Positions 31,139 to 39,448 of a stretch of DNA of 64,000 bases are shown one piece after another. The stretch is taken from assembly GCF_900604965.1 (NCBI RefSeq), contig NZ_UWPD01000001.1:1702834-1766833 (forward strand). The letters run 5' to 3'. The stretch is from Gordonibacter sp. Marseille-P4307. Lineage in GTDB: Bacteria; Actinomycetota; Coriobacteriia; Coriobacteriales; Eggerthellaceae. The notes beneath the pieces are model-generated. The model was not told where the DNA came from. It saw only the letters and a program-made list of their open reading frames with translations, and made no database searches. Positions within the stretch are counted from its first letter, which is position 1. The number at the start of each line of letters is the position of its first letter. Both the position numbers and the translations under genes were made by a program.

Positions 31139-31591
31139 ATGCTCAACAAATTCGATTTCACTGAAAGCCTTAGGAGCGTTCGCGTTGGCCCTTATTACGT
31201 CGAGAGGTACTCATGCGTGGTCGGTGACAGGGCAGGCGAGGACGACGGCCCACTGTCTCTGAGCGTAAATCGAAAGGTATCTGATCCGGATAATAACGGC
31301 GGCACCCTCTCATGCATAGCGAGCGTATCCCTTACGCTGTCTGACGGGAGCGAAGAACCTAAAACGGAGATATCCATCACAGTCACAGGGATGCTAACCG
31401 GCAACGAAAAGCTGGGTATAGAAGATTTTGAAAGGATGTGCCTTACCGACGGCGCTGACGAGCTGTACTCGATAGCAAAGAGCACGCTGGCTACACTGTC
31501 GGCGACGAGCCCGATATCGATCGATCCGCTTCCATCTCTCGAATCGTCGGCGACGCTGGAAGCGAACTCGTCGTGCAGCAAGGACGAATAG
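31139..31591 (+). CDS. Putative SecB-like TAC chaperone
   Basis: The protein has 150 aa. A run of strands in the first two thirds ends in 'TEISITVTGMLTGNEKLGIE'. A block 'DFERMCLTDGADELYSIAKS' then 'TLATLSATSPISIDPLPS' follows, which parallels the SecB end: EEF-type helix, 'LyPyaRe.is.lt', then a Pro-containing strand. The Ser/Glu-rich tail is unusual. Position directly after an extended MqsA makes a TAC-chaperone reading likely (as described for MqsRAC and HigBAC). The similarity is by eye only. Confidence 0.65.
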   Translation: MLNKFDFTESLRSVRVGPYYVERYSCVVGDRAGEDDGPLSLSVNRKVSDPDNNGGTLSCIASVSLTLSDGSEEPKTEISITVTGMLTGNEKLGIEDFERMCLTDGADELYSIAKSTLATLSATSPISIDPLPSLESSATLEANSSCSKDE

Positions 31592-31643
31592 CGAGCTTGT
31601 CAGCACGAGGGCACTTCAAGAGTCTTTCAAGCTCGTAAGCCAC

Positions 31644-31799
31644 ATGTTCTACAACAAGCGTCTGGAAAAGCTGATTCTGCCGTCCAGCAAGAGCGCATCT
31701 TCGCTTTACAAGGCGCTGCCCGAATCGGCGAAGATGGTCATGGACTCCAAGGGCGTGAAGGGAAAGCTGATGAGAAAAGGAAATGGGGCTTTCGCTTAG
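31644..31799 (+). CDS. Small basic ORF after the TAC operon (51 aa)
   Basis: 'MFYNKRLEKLILPSSKSASS' and 'LPESAKMVMDSKGVKGKLMR' are Lys-rich and plausible as protein, but there is no good RBS. The frame stays open upstream to about 31560 without a usable start, so it may be the 3' end of a decayed gene. No family recognised. The rest of the 31592-31984 gap holds the hairpin at 31904 and nothing else I can support. Confidence 0.35.
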   Translation: MFYNKRLEKLILPSSKSASSLYKALPESAKMVMDSKGVKGKLMRKGNGAFA

Positions 31800-31903
31800 G
31801 TATCTCTCCGTTTGCGTCCACCCCGTGGTAACAAGGAGAATATACCAACAGCGCGAATGATTTTCAACACGTTCCGACCGGGAACGGCAACCGAATGAGA
31901 CAA

Positions 31904-31940
31904 CCCGCCGCGCATAAGGGCTGCAACCCTGCGCGGCGGG
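31904..31940. terminator. Strong GC hairpin upstream of the integrase
   Basis: CCCGCCGCGC pairs perfectly with GCGCGGCGGG, and an inner AGGG/CCCT pair extends it. No T-run follows, so classical termination is doubtful. It may be an attenuator or a protein or recombinase site close to the integrase gene. Confidence 0.5.
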
Positions 31941-31984
31941 AAGGGAACACCAACCGCGTAAACGGAAGGCATGTCGATTCTACC

Positions 31985-33106
31985 ATGTCCATCACCAAGA
32001 AGATAAGGCCGGATGGGAGCGCGTACTACCTTCTCGTCGAGAGCACCGGTTACGATCTCGACGGAAAGAGGACGCGCGTTCAGAGGCGGTTCGACCGCAA
32101 GGGCGACGCGAAAACCGAGCAGGCGCGCATAATCGCGGAGCGAGACGCGCTGCGCAACCGCTCGGGCCGCATCGCGCTCGAAAGCTACATCGACCGTTTC
32201 TACGCGCCGCACATCGACAGGCTCGCAGCGAGTTCGCGCGATACCTACGAGCGGGAGATACGGCTGCGTATAAAGCCGCACCTGGGCCGCTTCGACGTGC
32301 GCGACATCGACCGCATCAAGATACAGCGCATGGTGGACGCCTGCGGAACGGAGCCGGTTGCGCGGAAGGCCATCGGACTGCTGCGAACAATCCTGCATCA
32401 CGCTGTTTCTGATAGGCTCATAGCCGTCAATCCAGCTTCCGCCAAGTTCGTCATGCCGCCGACCGGGAAGCGGCGCGGAAACGACGCCGTCATATCGACG
32501 TTCGAAGCGATGGAGCCGCTGCTGAGGGCCGTGGACGAATACGCCGAGCGCAGCGTGCTTCTCATTGCGTCCACCGGCCTTCTGCTCGGCCTGCGCCCGG
32601 AAGAGCGATACGGTTTGGATTGGGAAGATATCGACCTCGCCGACCGCACCATCACGGTCAGGCGCGCGTTCACCGCCGCAAGCGGAAAGCACGGCGGCAA
32701 CGACCTGAAAGCGCCTAAGACGGCTAAATCCGCCCGAACGGTGCCGATACCCGCCGCGCTCGCCGAAAGGCTGGGAGAGCCGGGGTCGGGCGCCCTCATA
32801 CTGGGCGCTGGCGGCGTGCGGATATCGCCGTCCACCGCCCAGAAGAGATGGGCGCGGTTCTGCCGCTGGTGCGCGTCCACCCGCCCCGATGCGCCGATCG
32901 TGACCATCGAGAACATGCGCCATTCGTTCGCAACGAGCTACCTGCACGCGGGCGGCAACGTGGAGGACCTGTCGCGCATGCTCGGGCACAGCGACATCAA
33001 CACCACCTATCGGCGGTACGTGCGCCCCAACGCCGAAGACCTCAGAGCGGGGATGGACGCGGTGGACGGGATTTTTTGCCAATCTAGCGGCAGTCTAGCC
33101 GAATGA
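31985..33106 (+). CDS. Tyrosine recombinase adjacent to the attachment site
   Basis: The protein has 373 aa. An N-terminal AP2-like arm domain ('GSAYYLLVESTGYDLDGKRT'), core-binding domain ('TYEREIRLRIKPHLGRFDVR') and catalytic domain: Arg in 'LLLGLRPEERYGLDW', 'MRHSFATSYLHAGG' for the second Arg, His in 'MLGHSDINTT' and Tyr in 'YRRYV'. The box II His of HxxR appears as Glu ('IENMRH'). Only 57 bases separate it from the tmRNA/tRNA-like end, so it probably made this integration. The ATG at 31985 has GGAAGG 15 bases upstream, so the start is uncertain. Confidence 0.9.
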   Translation: MSITKKIRPDGSAYYLLVESTGYDLDGKRTRVQRRFDRKGDAKTEQARIIAERDALRNRSGRIALESYIDRFYAPHIDRLAASSRDTYEREIRLRIKPHLGRFDVRDIDRIKIQRMVDACGTEPVARKAIGLLRTILHHAVSDRLIAVNPASAKFVMPPTGKRRGNDAVISTFEAMEPLLRAVDEYAERSVLLIASTGLLLGLRPEERYGLDWEDIDLADRTITVRRAFTAASGKHGGNDLKAPKTAKSARTVPIPAALAERLGEPGSGALILGAGGVRISPSTAQKRWARFCRWCASTRPDAPIVTIENMRHSFATSYLHAGGNVEDLSRMLGHSDINTTYRRYVRPNAEDLRAGMDAVDGIFCQSSGSLAE

Positions 33107-33163
33107 CGTTTTACCAGTTCATCAGTATAATCCTATGGAGTTCGATTCTCCGCGCCTCCACCA
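33107..33163 (+). other. attR-like site: 3' end of a tmRNA/tRNA(Ala)-like gene
   Basis: A T-arm GGAG-TTCGATT-CTCC (33137-33151) is followed by acceptor CGCCTCC, discriminator A and CCA ending at 33163. CTCCACCA would give the G3-U70 identity of alanine tRNA and tmRNA. The rest of the gene is not present, as expected when a phage restores only the 3' end. A nearby rnr gene favours ssrA, but tRNA(Ala) is possible. Confidence 0.75.
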
Positions 33164-33175
33164 GAAAACCCAGCT

Positions 33176-33213
33176 CACCTGAGCAGTATATAACCTGTTC
33201 AGGTGGGTTTTTT
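33176..33213. terminator. Shared terminator of the tmRNA/tRNA-like gene and rnr
   Basis: CACCTGAGCAG (33176-33186) pairs with CTGTTCAGGTG (33195-33205) and is followed by T6 on the plus strand. It overlaps the rnr stop at 33212, so it can serve both converging transcripts. Confidence 0.88.
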
Positions 33214-35371
33214 ATTTCCGACTAACTTCCCCTGCTTTCGGCTGACCGCGACCCGGTCCCTGCTTGCCTTGCTTATGGCGAACGGCCCGATCGATATCGC
33301 GCTGCCGGAGCTTTTTGCGTCCCTTGGAACGATTCTGGTCGTCAGCCACCAGCTTGAACGTCAGTTTGCGCGTAGAGCGATCGGCGGCGGTAAGCACCAC
33401 ATCCACGCGCTGTCCCAGCCTATACCTCGTAGCGGTATCCTGCCCCGTCAGCACATGCCGAACGGGATCCAGCGCGAAGTACTCGCGTCCCAAAGAATCG
33501 ATCGGAACCAGGCCCTCTGCCGTATTGGGTAGGCGCACGAACAGCCCATAGGTGGCCACTCCGGCAATAAGCGCCGAGAACCGCTTCCCCACCTGCGACT
33601 CCATAAGCTCGACCAGCTTCGCTTCCTGCGAATCGCGGGAAGCTCGCTCGGCGGTGCGCTCCATGCGCGACGAATGCTCGGCAAGCCAGGAAATACTTGA
33701 CACCTCCTGATCGAACCGCTCGCCCCGCCCAAGCAAAAAGGCCTTCAGCATACGGTGAACCACCAGATCGGGGTAACGTCGGATAGGCGAAGTGAAATGG
33801 GCGTACGCCTCACTTGCCAAACCGAAGTGCCCATCGCAGTCCGCCGAGTACACGGCCCGCTTCATCGAACGCAGCACCAGCGCAACCACCAGCTCGTGCT
33901 CGGGACGGTTGCGGGACAGCTCGAGCACGCGCGCCAACGCAAAAGGATCCCCCACCAGAACCGGGACCTCCAGCGACGCATCGAACCAGGCGAACTCCTG
34001 AAAAATGGGCAGCAGCCCCTCAAGGTCGTCGGCTGCGGGCTTTTCGTGGACACGGTACATCCCGGGAAACGCGTTTCCGCTCAAAAGCCGCGCTGCGGCT
34101 TCGTTCGCCATGATCATGGCTTCCTCGACCATCTGCGTCGCTTCCGTCTTGCAACGCAGGGATACGTCGAGCGGCCGACCCTCGTCGTCCAGCACGACCC
34201 GCGCCTCGACCGTATCGAAATCAAGCCCCCCTCGCTCGCGCCTGAGGGATGCGCGCTGCTGGGCTATGCGGGAAAGCGAGGGGATACGGATGCGCAGCTG
34301 ATCGAGGGTATCGTTCGGCACGTCGGGAAGATCGCCCGAACCCTTCCTGCTCCCATCGATCAGCGTTTGGGCTTCATCGTAGGTAAGCCGCGCGCGGGAG
34401 CGCATGAGAGCCGGGTACGCCTCACTTGACACCACCCGTCCGCGCGCATCGACGAACAGGTCGATCGTCATGCATCGCCGGTCTTGGTCGGGCCGAAGGG
34501 AGCATAGGTCGTTGGACAGCCGCTCGGGAAGCATGGGGATCACGCGATCGACCAGATAGACGCTGGTCGCACGGCGACGGGCGTCGAGATCGATCGAGCT
34601 TCCCCACGGCACGTAATGCGCGACGTCCGCGATATGAACCCCGATGCGCGCAACGGCCCCGCGGGGGGCGCCCGAACAAGACCCGTCCACCGCCTCGAAC
34701 GACAGGGCGTCGTCGAAGTCCCGCGCATCGGTCGGATCGACCGTGAACGCGAAGCGGGAGCGCAAATCGCGATATCCCGAGGCAAGCGCATCGTCTTGCC
34801 CCAGCTCGGCCTGGGCCGCTTGCGCAAGCGACCCCTCGGAGAACTCCGTTTCCAGCCTGTGCGAAGCAACGATGAGGTCGATCATCACCCGTTCGTCGTC
34901 TTCGAAGCCCAGCACCTGCTCGACCATGCCCGTAGCCGCCGAATGGCACGTGGGCCACGAGGTGATGCGCACGCTGACCAGCGCACCGTCGGGCACATGG
35001 GACGACTCGTTTCTAAGGGTGAAGATGTCGTAGGGGATGCGGCGGTCTTCGGGCACGACGATGCCGAACGGCTCGGCCACCTCGTAACGGCCGACAAGCG
35101 TGTCGTGAGCGCGCTCAACGATGCTCGTAATGCGCGCCGCGCGCTTGCGCCCGCCCGTCTGCCGGTGCTCGAAGCGACCCCGCGTCGCCTGGGCGGGAAG
35201 CGGAGCCACCTCGACGAGATCGCCGTCGAACGCACCGCGCATCCTCGATTCGGGGATGAAGAACTCCCCTTCGGCCGTCGATACGAACCCGTAGCCCTCG
35301 GGACGCACAGATAAGCGTCCCCGTGGATTGCTGCGGGGCTTTCGACGAATGCCGGATTTCTTACGCGCCAC
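33212..35371 (-). CDS. rnr: Ribonuclease R
   Basis: The protein has 719 aa. A basic N-terminus and cold-shock-like OB domains ('VRPEGYGFVSTAEGEFFIPE') precede the RNB exonuclease core, whose Mg-binding Asp cluster is 'FTVDPTDARDFDDALSF', with further motifs 'YPDLVVHRML'. A C-terminal S1 domain ('RFSALIAGVATYGLFVRLPN') and a basic tail follow. It degrades structured RNA 3' to 5' and works with tmRNA in trans-translation, which fits the neighbouring tmRNA-like end. It starts 2 bases before the S41 protease stop. Confidence 0.96.
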   Translation of the reverse strand: MARKKSGIRRKPRSNPRGRLSVRPEGYGFVSTAEGEFFIPESRMRGAFDGDLVEVAPLPAQATRGRFEHRQTGGRKRAARITSIVERAHDTLVGRYEVAEPFGIVVPEDRRIPYDIFTLRNESSHVPDGALVSVRITSWPTCHSAATGMVEQVLGFEDDERVMIDLIVASHRLETEFSEGSLAQAAQAELGQDDALASGYRDLRSRFAFTVDPTDARDFDDALSFEAVDGSCSGAPRGAVARIGVHIADVAHYVPWGSSIDLDARRRATSVYLVDRVIPMLPERLSNDLCSLRPDQDRRCMTIDLFVDARGRVVSSEAYPALMRSRARLTYDEAQTLIDGSRKGSGDLPDVPNDTLDQLRIRIPSLSRIAQQRASLRRERGGLDFDTVEARVVLDDEGRPLDVSLRCKTEATQMVEEAMIMANEAAARLLSGNAFPGMYRVHEKPAADDLEGLLPIFQEFAWFDASLEVPVLVGDPFALARVLELSRNRPEHELVVALVLRSMKRAVYSADCDGHFGLASEAYAHFTSPIRRYPDLVVHRMLKAFLLGRGERFDQEVSSISWLAEHSSRMERTAERASRDSQEAKLVELMESQVGKRFSALIAGVATYGLFVRLPNTAEGLVPIDSLGREYFALDPVRHVLTGQDTATRYRLGQRVDVVLTAADRSTRKLTFKLVADDQNRSKGRKKLRQRDIDRAVRHKQGKQGPGRGQPKAGEVSRK

Positions 35372-35373
35372 GG

Positions 35374-36654
35374 TTAGTCGCTTACCGAGGTATTGGCCGA
35401 ATCGATGGCAAACGAAAACTGGCGATCGTCCGAACCGTCGTTGACGACGGTAACATTGGGGGAAACGCCCAATCCGTCCAACTTGGTTCCCCGGGGGCTC
35501 AGATAGTACGCAGCGGTGTAGCGCAGGGCTCCTCCGAAAGACAGCTCGCGCGTGATCTGAACCGACCCCTTCCCCATCGTAGTCTCGCCCACCACGGTGG
35601 CCCGTCCGGACTCCTGAAGGGCCATAGCCGCCACTTCGGCGGCCGACGAGGTGTTTTTGTTCACCAAGACCACAAGCGGGGCCGAGGTGACCACGCTACC
35701 GGACGTGGACTTTGAAATGACCGCCGAGTTGGTTTGAACTTGAACCACGGCACCCACGTCGCTGAACAAGCTGACCAGATCGACCGCCTGATTGAGGTAT
35801 CCGCCGGGGTTGTTGCGCAGATCGAGCACGAACGATCGCGCCCCGTCGCTTTGCAGCTCGGTCAAAGCCCGCTGAACCAGCGCTGCAGAATTCGCAGTGA
35901 TCTGGGAAACCTTGATGTAGCCCACCTTGTCTTCGAGACTGGTGGAGATGTTGGGCTCGGCCTTGTCGGAGCAGGTAAGCGTCGTGGTGTACTCTTCCCC
36001 GCCCTCGGCGCCGAACGATTCGGGGCGCCTCCAGGTAATGACCACCGACGACCCGACGTCTTTGTTGAGGGCGGCCGTAACTTCGGCACGCGACCACGCC
36101 TGGCTGCGGTCGCCGTCGATCGCAACGACGAAGTCTCCCTCGACCACTCCTTCAAGCTGGGCGGACGATCCCTCGAACACATCGACGACATACGCCCTTC
36201 CGTTGTGCTCGGAGAACAGCACCCCCACGCCCGAATAGTTGGACGCATCCAAACCGGAAAGCGACTGGAAGCGCTCGGGACTGTAATAACGCAGGTAGCG
36301 ATCGCGCGTGGACGCCGCAAACGCATCGAGCGAGGCCGTGGTGGCCGCGTCGAGATCAAAAGAATCGAGGCTTTCGGCCGCCAGCACCGTTTCAACCTCG
36401 GACACGCGAACCGAGAGGTTGCCAAGGTATTCGCCGCCCTTCTTGGACAGCGAGGTCGCATGCTCGGCACCGGTCATAGACGGAGGGAACCCCAACGAGA
36501 CCAAAAGCTCGGTGTTGCCGCGCAAAGAAAAGCCCGCGACGAAGATAAGCGTAGAGGCAACGATGCAGGCGAACATCTTCGCCAAACGAACGTTGCGCGC
36601 ACGCTCCTTTCGCATGCGCGCAACAACGCGATTCTCGATTCTTTCCTGGCTCAT
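35374..36654 (-). CDS. S41-family C-terminal processing peptidase
   Basis: The protein has 426 aa. One N-terminal membrane segment ('MFACIVASTLIFVAGFSL'), a PDZ domain (about 140-210, 'AQLEGVVEGDFVVAIDGD') and an S41 core with 'LDLRNNPGGYLNQAVDLVSL'. Catalytic Ser in 'VNKNTSSAAEVAAMAL' and Lys in 'GETTMGKGSVQ'. It cuts C-termini of exported proteins outside the membrane. It lies between ftsX and rnr. Confidence 0.93.
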   Translation of the reverse strand: MSQERIENRVVARMRKERARNVRLAKMFACIVASTLIFVAGFSLRGNTELLVSLGFPPSMTGAEHATSLSKKGGEYLGNLSVRVSEVETVLAAESLDSFDLDAATTASLDAFAASTRDRYLRYYSPERFQSLSGLDASNYSGVGVLFSEHNGRAYVVDVFEGSSAQLEGVVEGDFVVAIDGDRSQAWSRAEVTAALNKDVGSSVVITWRRPESFGAEGGEEYTTTLTCSDKAEPNISTSLEDKVGYIKVSQITANSAALVQRALTELQSDGARSFVLDLRNNPGGYLNQAVDLVSLFSDVGAVVQVQTNSAVISKSTSGSVVTSAPLVVLVNKNTSSAAEVAAMALQESGRATVVGETTMGKGSVQITRELSFGGALRYTAAYYLSPRGTKLDGLGVSPNVTVVNDGSDDRQFSFAIDSANTSVSD

Positions 36655-36678
36655 ATCATTCGCCGATCCGAAAAAGTC

Positions 36679-37590
36679 CTACACCTTCAAGTAGCGGCGC
36701 ATCGCGAGCGCAGATCCGACAAGACCTATGATGAGGCCCGCGACAACCAACCCAAGGTACACGAACAGATACGTGGTCATGGACACATCGATGGACAGAA
36801 ACGTCAAAGCGGACTGCAAACGCGGAATAAGCAGCTGGCGAATCAGCTCGATGGAGCCGACGGCCAGAAGGGAGCCTATAACCGCATGCAGCGCGCCTTC
36901 CATCAGGAAGGGTCCGCGAATGAACCCGTTCGACGCACCCACAAGGCGCATGATCGCGATCTCTTTGCGGCGCGCCAAAATGGCCAGGCGGATAGTGTTG
37001 TTGATGAACACCAGGGCGATGAAGATCAGCAGCGCGATCAGCGCGACGCCCACGTAGCGAATGTAGTTGGTAACCGAGAACAGGCGCTCGACCGTCTTCT
37101 GGCCGTAGTTGATGGACTTTGCGGGATCCGAGGGATTATCGCAGACGGCCTTGAAGGTCGAATTGGATTCGATCTGCTTGGCAACCGATTCGACCGACTG
37201 GGGATCGGACAGCTCGACGTTGATGGAGGCGGGAAGCGGGTTCTCGTCGCCCAGCTGCTCGGCGATGTTGGACCCCGAGTTCATCTGCTTGAAGTTCTCG
37301 AGCGCCTGATCCTTCGTCGTGAAGGAGACCGAGGAAACGCCCTTCAGGCCCTTGACGTAGTCCTGAAGCGACTTGATATCGCCGTCGGAGGCCTCGTCGG
37401 CAACGTAAACGGTAACCGAGACCTCTTTCTCAACCGAGCTGACGATACGGTCGACCATGGCCCCACCCACCAAAAACACGCCGATGATCAGCAGCGATAG
37501 GAAAATGGTGATGATCGAGCCCAACGTGGTGGAAAGATTGCGGGTAAACCCTCGCAGCGATTCCTTGAAAAAGTAAACGAAACTAGACAT
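36679..37590 (-). CDS. ftsX: Cell division protein FtsX
   Basis: The protein has 303 aa. A cytoplasmic start ('[20 protein letters not shown]') and first membrane helix are followed by an extracytoplasmic domain ('[20 protein letters not shown]') and three C-terminal helices including '[20 protein letters not shown]'. Together with FtsE it forms an ABC-like complex that activates wall hydrolases at division. It overlaps ftsE by 8 bases. Confidence 0.96.
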   Translation of the reverse strand: MSSFVYFFKESLRGFTRNLSTTLGSIITIFLSLLIIGVFLVGGAMVDRIVSSVEKEVSVTVYVADEASDGDIKSLQDYVKGLKGVSSVSFTTKDQALENFKQMNSGSNIAEQLGDENPLPASINVELSDPQSVESVAKQIESNSTFKAVCDNPSDPAKSINYGQKTVERLFSVTNYIRYVGVALIALLIFIALVFINNTIRLAILARRKEIAIMRLVGASNGFIRGPFLMEGALHAVIGSLLAVGSIELIRQLLIPRLQSALTFLSIDVSMTTYLFVYLGLVVAGLIIGLVGSALAMRRYLKV

Positions 37591-38419
37591 TGAATCCGTA
37601 CACCCCCCTGTCCTGGTCGCGGGTAAGGTGTCCGCGATCGAGCGCGATAACGCGGCGACGCATGTTATCGACCATCTCGCGGTCGTGCGTGGCCACCAGG
37701 ACCGTCGTGCCGGTGCGGTTGATGCGCTCGAGCAGGTCCATGATGCCGCGCGACGTTTGCGGATCGAGATTTCCGGTGGGCTCGTCGCAGATCAGCAGAG
37801 GCGGGCGGTTCACGATGGCGCGCGCGATGGACACGCGCTGCTGCTCGCCTCCCGACAGCTGGTCGGGCATCTTGTTCAGCTTGTCCTGCAGTCCGACGAG
37901 ACGCAAGACCTCGGGAACCTGGGTTTTGATGACATGACGGCTCTTCCCGATAACTTCGAGGGCAAACGACACGTTCTCGAACACCGTCTTGTTGGGAAGC
38001 AGCTTGAAGTCCTGGAACACGCAGCCAATGTTGCGGCGCAGATACGGAACGCGCCAGTTGCGCATGCTGCCCAGATCCTCGTCGGCGATGATGATGCGGC
38101 CCGACGTAGGCTTGAGCTCGCGGATAAGCGAGCGGATCATCGTGGTTTTGCCCGAGCCGGAATGACCCACCAAAAAGACAAATTCGCCTGCGTAGATCTG
38201 AAGGGATATATCATCAAGCGCAGGACGGTTCGGCTGCGCCGCATAGACCTTGGTCACATGATCGAACGTGATGACGGGGGTTCCCGTCTGCTGAGGGATG
38301 TCCTCAACTTCCAGAACAGGAAGCGACGCTGAAAGCTGCGAAGTCACCTGCCTGGATGCGGCCGCCGCATGACGCCCGGCATGGCGTCCGGCAGCCCCCT
38401 GGCTGGTTGTTTCTGTCAC
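37583..38419 (-). CDS. ftsE: Cell division ATPase FtsE with N-terminal extension
   Basis: The protein has 278 aa. ABC ATPase core: Walker A '[15 protein letters not shown]', signature '[15 protein letters not shown]', Walker B '[13 protein letters not shown]', H-loop '[11 protein letters not shown]'. The first 45 residues are an Ala/His/Ser-rich extension not found in typical FtsE (about 225 aa). The GTG start has GGAGC upstream and follows the promoter at 38462-38490. Confidence 0.95.
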   Translation of the reverse strand: MTETTSQGAAGRHAGRHAAAASRQVTSQLSASLPVLEVEDIPQQTGTPVITFDHVTKVYAAQPNRPALDDISLQIYAGEFVFLVGHSGSGKTTMIRSLIRELKPTSGRIIIADEDLGSMRNWRVPYLRRNIGCVFQDFKLLPNKTVFENVSFALEVIGKSRHVIKTQVPEVLRLVGLQDKLNKMPDQLSGGEQQRVSIARAIVNRPPLLICDEPTGNLDPQTSRGIMDLLERINRTGTTVLVATHDREMVDNMRRRVIALDRGHLTRDQDRGVYGFNV

Positions 38420-38461
38420 AGAATGCTCCGTTCAATTGGTGATGTACTGGGACAATCGGCT

Positions 38462-38490
38462 ATTATACCCGACGTCGTATTACGCCATCA
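38462..38490 (-). promoter_or_regulatory. Promoter for ftsE-ftsX
   Basis: On the minus strand TATAAT (38462-38467) lies 17 bases after TGATGG (38485-38490). It overlaps the end of the transketolase gene and would start RNA about 35 bases before ftsE. The -35 is weak. Confidence 0.6.
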
Positions 38491-39448
38491 GGCTCTTCAC
38501 AGCTTCGACAATCGCGGCGGCATCCAGGTTGAAGTACCCCAGAAGCTCTTCGAACTCGCCGGATTTACCGAAAACGTCGCGCATGCCGACGAAGCGCACG
38601 GGCACGGGATGGGTCTGAGCGAGAACTTCGGCAACCGCCGACCCCAAACCTCCGTAGACGCTGTGCTCTTCGGCAACCACGACGCGGCCCGTCTTGGCAG
38701 CCGAAGCGGAAATGGTCTCGATGTCGAGGGGCTTGACGGAAAACGCGTCGATCACTTCGACGGACACGCCTGCATCCGCAAGGATGTCGGAAGCCTTCAG
38801 GGCCTGCTCGACCTCGACTCCGCACGCCACGATGGTGGCGTCGGTTCCCTCGCGCAGAACATAGGCGCGGCCCATCTCCAGCTCGACACCCTCGGCGTAG
38901 ACGGAGGGAACCGAGGCACGGCCCATGCGCACGTACACCGGGCCGGGAGTTGCCGCCGCGATCCTAAGGGCGCTGCGGGCGGCCGCGTAATCGGCAGGAA
39001 CCAGCACGCGCATGTTGGGAAGGCCGCGCATAAGCGACACGTCCTCGAGCATCTGATGGCTGCCGCCGTCGGGACCGACGGACACCCCGGCATGGGTGGG
39101 GGCGATCTTGACGTCGAGGTTGCTGTAGCACACCGTATTGCGAATCTGATCGTACACGCGCCCCGTGCCGAACACGGCGAACGACCCGGTAAACGCCACC
39201 TTGCCCGTAAGCGCCAGGCCGGCGGCCACATCAATCATGTTCTGCTCGGCGATGCCGGTGTTGAACAGACGACCCTCGTACTGGGGTTTGGCATCGGCGA
39301 ACTTCTTCGTGGTGGTCGACCCCGACAGGTCGGCGTCAACCGCGACTACGGGAACCCCGTCATCGGCAAGCTCGGCCAACGTTGCTCCGAACGCGGCGCG
39401 CGTAGCCTTCTTCACCTGGGATTCTTCGGGATTTGCAAGTTTCACCAT
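38480..39448 (-). CDS. Transketolase, C-terminal subunit
   Basis: The protein has 322 aa. The pyrimidine-binding half of a split transketolase: 'VAVDADLSGSTTTKKFADAK', the Glu-containing 'NTGIAEQNMIDVAAGLA', and a C-terminal Rossmann-like part ('VEVIDAFSVKPLDIETISAS'). With the N-terminal subunit (39449-40285) it transfers two-carbon units in the pentose phosphate pathway using TPP. It starts immediately after the partner's stop. Confidence 0.94.
   Translation of the reverse strand: MVKLANPEESQVKKATRAAFGATLAELADDGVPVVAVDADLSGSTTTKKFADAKPQYEGRLFNTGIAEQNMIDVAAGLALTGKVAFTGSFAVFGTGRVYDQIRNTVCYSNLDVKIAPTHAGVSVGPDGGSHQMLEDVSLMRGLPNMRVLVPADYAAARSALRIAAATPGPVYVRMGRASVPSVYAEGVELEMGRAYVLREGTDATIVACGVEVEQALKASDILADAGVSVEVIDAFSVKPLDIETISASAAKTGRVVVAEEHSVYGGLGSAVAEVLAQTHPVPVRFVGMRDVFGKSGEFEELLGYFNLDAAAIVEAVKSLMA

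Larger units (their letters stand above)
1..33163. mobile_element. Integrated siphovirus-type prophage (left end outside window)
   Basis: The segment contains a full HK97-like late operon, lysis genes, an early replication region, a CI/Cro-type switch and an integrase that reads up to a tmRNA/tRNA-like 3' end at 33163. All structural and early genes are on the minus strand, while lysogeny genes are mainly on the plus strand, as in temperate phages. The right attachment site is visible. The left one is not, so the element continues beyond position 1. Gene order (terminase, portal, protease, capsid, connectors, tail, lysis) is complete, so the prophage may be functional. That is inference. Confidence 0.93.

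Noticed and set aside
33107-33163. Complete tRNA or tmRNA gene
   Set aside because: Only the T-arm and acceptor 3' strand are present; upstream sequence is the integrase gene.
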